A stretch of DNA of 7,001 bases, from positions 1 through 7,001 of the forward strand of contig CANNNN010000133.1 of NCBI GenBank assembly GCA_947506075.1, read 5' to 3'. The DNA comes from Methylococcaceae bacterium (GTDB lineage: Bacteria > Pseudomonadota > Gammaproteobacteria > Methylococcales > Methylomonadaceae). Numbering within the stretch: the first letter of the stretch is position 1; every line of letters begins with the position of its first letter. A program made the position numbers and the translations under genes. The notes below the pieces were generated by a model that made no database searches, was not told the DNA's origin, and worked only from the letters and a program-made list of their open reading frames with translations. Below, one piece after another: positions 6,856 through 7,001 of this stretch.

Positions 6856-7001
6856 CAAAACCGCGTTGGCGAATTTAAAAAATACAAATTAAGCTTAACA
6901 AAGCGAGGATTGATGCCTATTTTTTAGGGCTTGCAGGATTTAGGTTAAACTAAAAAATGGAGAACCACGTATAATTTTGCATAAAGTTAAGTAATTAAGA
7001 C

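Larger units (their letters stand above)
6587..7001. other. AT-rich stretch without a convincing gene
   Basis: No ORF with recognisable protein features was found on either strand, and no tRNA or rRNA was seen. A plus-strand frame stays open from 6582 to a TAA at 6696-6698 (QNQWIVISLRSGKRARL and more); it may be an out-of-frame tail of the transposase relic but has no start of its own. The rest holds clustered repeats at 6746-6855 and AT-rich sequence up to the window edge. Confidence 0.6.

Noticed and set aside
6908..6930. T-run with CCTA/TAGG near 6920 as an intrinsic terminator
   Set aside because: The stem is only 4 bp and the T-run lies in the loop, not after the hairpin.
1..7001. CRISPR array, tRNA or rRNA genes
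   Set aside because: No regularly spaced repeats and no recognisable tRNA or rRNA sequence on either strand.

Overview
The window looks like chromosomal DNA of a Gram-negative bacterium. The evidence is a predicted outer-membrane lipoprotein with a classic lipobox, a periplasmic c-type heme motif (CLACH) and an IS1380-type transposase relic. Gene style and moderate GC are compatible with a gammaproteobacterium, possibly a methanotroph-like lineage, but that placement is a low-confidence guess.

Bases 1-5765 hold four tightly packed genes, all on the minus strand, so transcription runs from about 5765 down to 1 and beyond the left edge. In order of transcription they are: (i) a glycine-zipper lipoprotein (4761-5765); (ii) a 1026-residue membrane-anchored WD40-repeat plus caspase-like (peptidase C14) protein (1691-4771); (iii) a two-TM protein with a periplasmic Tll0287-like/DUF3365 c-heme sensor domain and a cytoplasmic HAMP domain but no output module (771-1652); and (iv) a Hanks-type serine/threonine protein kinase (1-778, cut off by the window edge). 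Genes i/ii overlap by 11 nt, ii/iii are 38 nt apart and iii/iv overlap by 8 nt, so this is almost certainly one operon with translational coupling.

Taken together the operon reads as an envelope-sensing module. A c-heme/HAMP receptor would sense redox state or a small ligand in the periplasm and could signal to the kinase. A caspase-like protease with intact His/Cys, tethered with its bulk predicted outside the inner membrane, and a lipoprotein would act in the periplasm. Each family is known; the four-gene combination is the most interesting thing here, and its function (stress response, proteolytic signalling or cell death) cannot be read from sequence alone.

Bases 5766-6011 are a non-coding, AT-rich upstream region with a perfect 13-bp palindrome (5812-5824). 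Bases 6012-6586 (plus strand) are a decayed IS1380-family transposase: the C-terminal YREK signature is preserved, but the reading frame is broken and the middle appears deleted. Bases 6587-7001 contain no convincing gene but have several inverted and direct repeats clustered at 6746-6855.
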